Both the position numbers and the translations under genes were made by a program. A stretch of 35,995 bases of DNA from assembly GCA_027600665.1 (NCBI GenBank), contig JADGJL010000162.1, positions 1 to 35,995 of the forward strand. Direction: 5' to 3'. Of this stretch, positions 30,111 through 35,995 are shown in pieces (the stretch's first letter is position 1; every line of letters starts with the position of its first letter). Below the pieces are notes generated by a model that was given only the letters and a program-made list of their open reading frames with translations, was not told where the DNA came from and made no database searches. The stretch comes from Irineochytrium annulatum (taxonomy: Eukaryota; Chytridiomycota; Chytridiomycetes; Chytridiales; Chytridiaceae).

Positions 30111-32313
30111 TCAACGCAAATCCCCCCACATAGCATTCGACGCATTCGACATCCTCGCCGCATCGAGCCTCACTTGCCTCACCCACCACTCCTCTTCACC
30201 CTTTCCCGCCGGCACCCGACGCCTTGTCCTCGTATCGCCTCCACGCGAACCCGTTCCAACCTCCGCCCCGCCATAAGACGGCCCCCTCCTCCGGCCCCTC
30301 CTCGGTCCAACTCCAACCCCATTAACCCCCATCCCGCTCGAAGGCGACGGTGGCGGCATCCTGTTCCTCATCGCCGTCGTCGCCTTGCTCGAGAGCGGGC
30401 TCACGGCAGGCATCCTGTTCCTCATCGTCATCGTCGCCTTGCTCAAGAGCGGGCTCACTGCAGGCATCCTGTTCCTCATCGTCGTCGACGCCTTGCTTGA
30501 GTGCGGGCTCGGCGCGACCACCGTGAACCTCCCGACAACCTGCTGGCCTTGCTGCTCCCGCTCCCGCAAGCTCCTGCGCGACCGCGTGGTCCTCGGCCTC
30601 GGCGGCGTGGGCGGCGAGGGCGAGTGCGGGACGAACGGAGCGCTCGCCCGCCCGCGCACGGTCGACATGGTGGTATGCGCGACGCTGGCGGACTCGAACG
30701 AGAAGCGAGCGCGCGCGTGATCGCCTATCGCGGCGGACAAACGACCGACACCATTACCTGCCCCAACGCGCGGGATCATGACCCGTGTCGGGTGGAAATT
30801 CTCGAGGTGGAGCACGGGCGGCGAAGCAACTGGCGCAAACACCGGATGATGACTATCCCCCTCTCCCTCCTGCCTCCCAAACAATCTCCCCACGAGCGCG
30901 TCACAGCTCCTCATCCTCCCCGCCGCCCTCGCACCGGCGCGTCTCATGGGCTTGCTATCGCCCCTATCCATCCCACCCCTCCCTATCGGCTCCACCACGT
31001 CCTCGCCCACGACGTATTCCAAGGGCCGGCGCCCCATACTCGGCAATGCGCTTGCATCGAACGACATGCGACGACCGCCGCGGAAGCTCAGCCGACGACG
31101 CACGCGACGCGACAGGCTCGACATGGACGCGCGACGGCGATACGCTACGGGCGGTGGCGTTGGGTCATCGCGTTGGGTGAAGGCGCGGCGGAGCGCGTGC
31201 CAGCCGCCACGGCGCGACGGTGCTGGCGCGCCGTCGTCGCAGAACGGTGTGAAACCGGGCGAGGATGTGGGGGCGAGGACGACGATCTCGGTCGTGGGAC
31301 GGGTACCGGTCGGAAAGCGGGGTCGGCCGCCGATCATGAGGTGCGCGGGTTCCTGGGCAGAGAGGGGCGTTGTTGGGGTTGGGCTTTGGGTGCGGTCCGG
31401 CGGCGAAACCGCAATGTGATCGCAACTGGCAGAGGAATCCGACGGAGGGGGAGGTGGGGGTGCGATGACAAGGGAGGGCGGCTTAATGCGCGTAGGGCGC
31501 TGGTTTGAGTACGACGGCGAGCGGGAGGGGCGCCGGCGGGTCGATCGCGAGGGGGATGGTGAGAAGGCTCTGTCCGCTGTGGTGATCCGAGACGACTGTA
31601 TCGGAGAGGACATCATAGGTTGACCGCGGTCCTTCGATGCAGTGATGTGAGGCCGATCCTTGGAAGACGACGCGGTCGACAGGCCTGCAAAGGATCTGTG
31701 CTTGTTCACTCGCGTGCGGGTCGATGACGCGGAGGATGAGCCTTTCGAGCTGGCGCGGGCATGACCGTGGCGTTGCGTTGCTAGCGGCGGTGCGGTGGTC
31801 GTCGGCGTTGAGCGTTCGGTCGAGCCGTGCTTCCGGTTCTGCTGCTTCCTAAGTGTGGGCCCGAACGGGTCTGCGATGGTGAGCGAATCCAGGTGTAAGC
31901 CTTCGACACATGAACAAACTTAATAAGAAACCTTGATCGCAGCTCTCGTAGGTTGTGGTGGCGTCACAAACATCGTCGGAGGCACTGCGCAGGAGCGTAG
32001 GCGAGGGCACAGGAGGCAAGTCCTTGTATACATTGCAGGTGTTCTCCGTTGTTGGCATGTTTGAGCGTCGGGCGAGGTTGACTGACGACGAGGATGTCGC
32101 CCTTAGTTCCAAGTTCCAAGTTTTTCGATCTTTGTCTCGCGTTTCGTTTGATTTCGAGCGCTCGGCGGGAGAGAAGGCGACTCTAGCGGGAGATGGCTGA
32201 CTTTGTCGGTGGGAGCGAGGGCGAGGAAGGCGACGAGGGGGCTCGACGGGGAACTTGGGGGCGCCGGTGATCGGGCGCGAAATATGATGAAGTGGGAGGA
32301 GGACGGGCGGCAT
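30111..32313 (-). CDS. long disordered basic protein of unknown function
   Basis: Not recognised. Two exons, 32313-31932 and 31870-30111, joined over a 61-nt intron (GTTTCT...CGCAG), give 713 residues. The protein is rich in Ser, Pro, Arg and Thr throughout, with SP/TP sites, a Pro run (IAPPPPPPSDS) and basic clusters (LSRRVRRRLSFRGGRRMSF; RTTRSRRSLRERE). Three 18-residue repeats lie near the C-terminus (core TMRNRMPAVSP). RRxS sites suggest basophilic kinase targets. The end, EEEWWVRQVRLDAARMSNAS, is less disordered-looking and may be a short binding helix. Opposite-strand open frames are shadows. Confidence 0.65.
30355..30516 (-). repeat. 54-bp tandem repeat, three copies
   Basis: Copies at 30355-30408, 30409-30462 and 30463-30516, differing at a few bases. 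On the coding (minus) strand each gives 18 residues of the form SPLxSKATxxMRNRMPAV; the 54-nt period keeps the frame. Confidence 0.85.
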
Positions 32314-33173
32314 GGGCGGGAGTTGGCGGGCGGAGGATGAATGGAAGAGACAATTCGCGACCTGTCAAAATAGTCAAACCCCGTCAGCGCCTCCCCATTG
32401 ACGCCACCTCTATCGATGTTTTCGTTACCACAGTACGTCCCCGATATCTCAACTGGTTGGCACATTTCACTGCAGCGGCTATGCTGCCCATTCAGCATTT
32501 GCGCGAAAGAGCTGGTTCCAATCTTCTTACGAAATCTTTAAAGTCAACAACTTTGAAGTCTCGAATAAAAAAGAATGGACTTCACGGTCGTTCGGCCACC
32601 AATCGTTCCTCGCCACTGCAGTGTTCAGGGCCGCGTCTTCATCCGACGGTGCACGCCGCCACGAACGCTTCAAATTGGCGTGCGCCGAGTAGTTTCTGGT
32701 TGAGTCGCGCGATTGAAGTGAAGGCTCGGTGTCTCTTGAGCGAGTACAGACGAAGACGGGCAGTGAAGACGCCACGTCGGCGCTCGTGTTGGTGATCCCA
32801 ACGAGAAGAGTTGGCCTGCCGACCACGGCCACAATGAGATACAAATTGCACTCGTGACAACCTTAATCCACTCCTAACCACCGCGGTGCCTCTTTTCGAG
32901 TCGAGTTCATTACAGACAGTGACTGCGTACAGGAGATGAACGACTTCCACTCGTAGAAACGCCTTTTTCAAAGCCCGCGACGGCCCATCACACGACCCCT
33001 CCTGGGCTTGCAAGGAATGTGTCACTGCAAACATCTTACATAGATCGCGTGCCGGCCACTGACGAGGGCTGATACCTGCATCGAGACATCGACGTGACGA
33101 CCCGGACGAGGAGAGTCGCGAACTTCCACTTATCCAAATCACCGAACCTCTCCCCGCTCCCGTCTAGCCCAAC
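32314..33173. other. intergenic region upstream of two divergent genes
   Basis: 860 bp between the starts of the disordered-protein gene (-) and the PH-domain gene (+). I see no gene. Open frames here have no domain signature and mixed codon use. Confidence 0.5.
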
Positions 33174-35529
33174 ATGGCTGGCATGTTTCCCGGCCTCCCT
33201 ATTGTGATGGCACCGGCCGAGACCTCTCACCCTTTCAAGGATCCAAAGCCCGTCAATTCCATCTCCTCTGCCGCCACGTCAACCCCCACGAAGCCGAAGA
33301 ACCGCAAGGAGCGCGAAAAGGTGGCCGTGGCCCAGGCCGCGGCAAAGGATGCGGCCGAGAAGGAGCTGGCGCGCCAGCAAGAGATACAGCGAGGGCTGCA
33401 GGAGCAGCTCGAGCGGCAGCAACACCTACTGGAGCAGCAGCACATGCAGCTAGAGCACCAGAGGCGGCTGCTAGAGGAACGGCGGATTGCGGAGGATCGC
33501 GTTAGAGCGGCGGCGCACGCGCGGTGGGAGCTTGAGCATAACGCGCTGGAACTTCAGTACGCGCACCAGCACGCGATGCAGTTGCAGTACGCGCAGCAGA
33601 TTCAGCAGGGTGAGCGGTCCGCGGGGGCGGTGATGGCGATGGGATCGACGAGCGGAATAATCGCGTTCCCGGAAGCGGCGACAGCCAGGGGACCCGTGAG
33701 CCCGCCACAGTCGGCCACGTTGTCCGCATCATCGTCCGGCAATGGAGAGGCCGATGGCATTGCTACGGACGGCGCTACGGACGGCATGACGACGCCGGAG
33801 ACAACAAAGAGCGTGTCGCCGGCAGCCAGCGGGCAGCTGCCCTCGCCGACGCTGTCGCGTTCGCAGTCAATAAAGACGAATGGGTAAGTGCTCTTCCGCT
33901 GCCCTGTTGCACTTGACGCGTCCGCTCGCCATTTTCGCGCACAGCGTTCCTAATCCCTGATTGTGTAGGTCCCATAGATCAGCTAGAATACCACCCAGGT
34001 GTTCGACGACGGCAGAGCAGCGCGGCGGCACTGGCCTAGCGCTCGTGCTCGACGACTTAATGGCCGAACTCGGCGGCACGATTGAGTCGTTTCAGCGGGA
34101 TAGCGTGCAGAGCGGGAGCGACCACCGGGCCAGCAATAACTCGAGCAGCAACGCTTCCGTCTCGGACAGGCCCGATGGGACCCCGTACCCTGCGCCGACC
34201 GTGCCCCTACCTTTACCACCGCATCACAGCCCGACCGCGGGGCGTTACAGCAACGATGACCTCATGATCGAAGCGGACGCCTACCAGTTCACGGTCGCGT
34301 TTCTGTTGACCCAGCCGGACTCGTTCCATGGCTACCTCTCAAAACTCTCCATCTCGCGCGAGACGCCCCTTTGGGTCTGGAGGCGCCGGTTTTTTGTCCT
34401 CACGAACGCTAGGCTCTTCCTCTTCCGCTCCTCCGACCTTGCCGAGCTTCCACTTACCTTCCTCCCTATCACGACTGCTACCGGCGGCCCCACCACGCCA
34501 CAGTCCCACCACGAGACTGACGGACAGCCGCCGGAGACGTTATGGATCCTGGACGTCCGTGGCAGCGGGACAGGACCGAACGGGACGGTCGTTGAGCGCA
34601 CTTGGAAGCTCCAGTGCGCCGACGAGCCCACATTGAACACGTGGCTCGACGCGCTCTCGTCCACGCTCGGACAGCAGATGCGGCACGTCCACCAGCATCA
34701 GCAGCTGCAGCACCCCACCGCGCACGCAAGCCCAAAGTCTCCAGCCGGCGCGTCAGGCATATACCGCAGGCCGTCGGGCTACACTGACGTCTCGTCCTTC
34801 TACTCCCCCTTCACTCCGATCACCCCTTCCTCCCCAACCATGCCAGCAATGCCCATGCCCATGCCGTCTCCCGCCTCTACCCCGCAGCACCAACGTGGCG
34901 TCCCGCCCCCACCACCAATCTCCACCTCATTCCCCGTGAGCCAGAGCCCGCCGCACCACCACCATGCCTCCCCGTCCTTCAACGCGAGCCACCATCTCCC
35001 GTCATCAAACGTCGCGTCCGCCCTTTCGCACACCTCCCACAACCCCCACGCCAGCAGCCCAGGCGGCCACGGCAACCCCGGTGGACTCCCGATGGCGCGC
35101 CGCTCGAGCTCGACCAACGCCTCCAACGGCCTCACCGGGTCCCTGAGCGGCAGCCTGCCGTCCTACGCCGTCGCGGCGGGACCCGAGAGCCCGATGACGC
35201 CCAGCTCGGCCATGTCGGAGCGGCAGGCGACGCAGCGTCAGCAATACGAGTCGTACATGATCCAGCTCGCTCGGCAGCAGGCCGAGGCGCAGGCCGTGTT
35301 CGACCAGAAGGGGAGGGAGCGGGCGTTGTCGGCCGCCGCGGCCGCGGGATCCCATCCGGCGTTGAGGGAAATGCCGATGCAGCCGCGAACGGGGAGCGGC
35401 GGGCAGGGGTTGGCGAGGGGGAGCGTGGATGAGGGCTGGAAGGGGTCGATGGATGAGAGTAGGGGACGGACGGCGACGGCGGGCAGGGGTGCGGACGCGA
35501 GGAGCAGGAGCGCGAAGAGGTTCTCCTAA
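33174..35529 (+). CDS. coiled-coil and PH-domain protein
   Basis: Probable membrane- or cortex-associated adaptor; function unknown. Exons 33174-33883 and 33969-35529 joined over an 85-nt intron (GTAAGT...TGTAG) give 756 residues. After a short N-terminus, about 45-145 is a Glu/Gln/Arg-rich coiled coil (KNRKEREKVAVAQAAAKDAA; HMQLEHQRRLLEERRIAEDR). A Ser/Thr-rich linker follows, then a possible short helix (GLALVLDDLMAELGGTIESF). The PH domain is at about 350-480: FHGYLSKLSISRETPLWVWR, RRFFVLTNARLFLFRSSDLA, ERTWKLQCADEPTLNTWLDA, including the conserved Trp of the last helix. The rest is a His/Pro/Ser/Gln-rich tail. The start ATG at 33174 follows a CA-rich leader. Confidence 0.82.
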
Positions 35530-35995
35530 AGGCATGATGTGTGGGGATAAAACTTGGCGCTCTTTGGGAGCTTGTGGTTTCTTTTGTGATTAATAAACAC
35601 TTCTCCGTTTTTGCTAAGCTCCGATTACTTCTTCTCTTATTTTGATTATTGATTGGACAACTACTTGGTCCCTGTTTTGTTTCTGTTGCTCTCGGCCCGT
35701 CAGAGGTCATTGTCGTGTAAACGTTTTGTTTTAAATCTTGATATCTGTTTCTGCATACTGTCACTCTCTTTCCACTTTCGTATTGCAGCCCTTCTCGTCT
35801 GTCCGATTCCCGCGACATCTGTGATCCTGCTATGTAAATGGTCAACAACGAGATATCTTACCATTAATGAAGACTGAACGTTCACGTCTCTTGAATGCGG
35901 CACTGTAACAGCGAGGAACACGTTAAGCTTAATACTTCAATCTGGGTGTCACGCGAGGGATTCGGGGAAAAAAAAAATTATCGAGCGTTTTATTT
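35530..35995. other. 3' UTR and intergenic end of the window
   Basis: AT-richer sequence after the PH-domain gene. Short open frames on both strands have no features. A run of A lies at about 35969-35977. Nothing else seen. Confidence 0.5.
35592..35597 (+). terminator. AATAAA poly(A) signal of the PH-domain gene
   Basis: AATAAA 63 bp after the stop codon, in T-rich sequence. Confidence 0.65.

Noticed and set aside
30501..31508. 335-residue plus-strand open frame
   Set aside because: Arg/His/Pro-rich antisense shadow of the disordered minus-strand protein; lacks a start context and domain.

Overview
The window looks like nuclear DNA of a fungus: GC-rich coding sequence, many short introns (about 31-130 nt, most 42-67, usually GT-AG with a CTRAY-like branch site), and typical fungal housekeeping genes. 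The gene set (Gup1-type MBOAT protein, Dma1-type FHA-RING ligase, Utp6, Rrp15, Msn5/exportin-5) is fungal. A HAUS5-like augmin gene, absent from budding and fission yeast, points (inference only) to an early-diverging, possibly zoosporic lineage. Most genes were rebuilt by hand from spliced exons, so exon borders are predictions.

Layout. 1-1842: a weak minus-strand fragment, then a ketopantoate reductase gene (+) whose first coding exon is only 17 nt. 2377-5143: FHA-RING E3 ligase (+). 5656-7530: minus-strand spliced coding sequence I could not resolve. 7610-9929: 13-exon HAUS5-like gene (-), divergent from a GUP1-like gene (+, 10086-12020), which converges 49 bp away from UTP6 (-, 12070-14493). 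14926-15563: ribosomal P1 (+). 15726-17940: Cys-rich ectodomain/TM/SH3 protein (+) with a C-terminal repeat array interrupted by a stop codon. 18276-19212: unknown gene (-), divergent from a VHS-GAT protein (+, 19532-21147), followed by RRP15 (+, 21341-21884). 22149-27027: Msn5/exportin-5 karyopherin (-). 27318-28568: Ser/Thr-rich single-pass membrane protein (-). 30111-32313: disordered basic protein with 54-nt repeats (-). 33174-35529: coiled-coil/PH-domain protein (+).

There is no operon-like logic. Three genes serve ribosome production (UTP6 in the 90S pre-ribosome, RRP15 in pre-60S, P1 in the stalk). Others serve trafficking (VHS-GAT, exportin), mitosis (augmin, FHA-RING checkpoint ligase) and membrane or surface functions (GUP1-like, SH3-TM, Ser/Thr-rich TM). 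I found no mobile element, CRISPR array, rRNA or convincing tRNA.

The most interesting items are the HAUS5-like augmin subunit, the repeat array that continues in frame past its stop codon, the FHA domain split by a roughly 225-residue insert, a probable GC-AG intron in the GUP1-like gene, and the unusually long open intron with a strong hairpin in the P1 gene.
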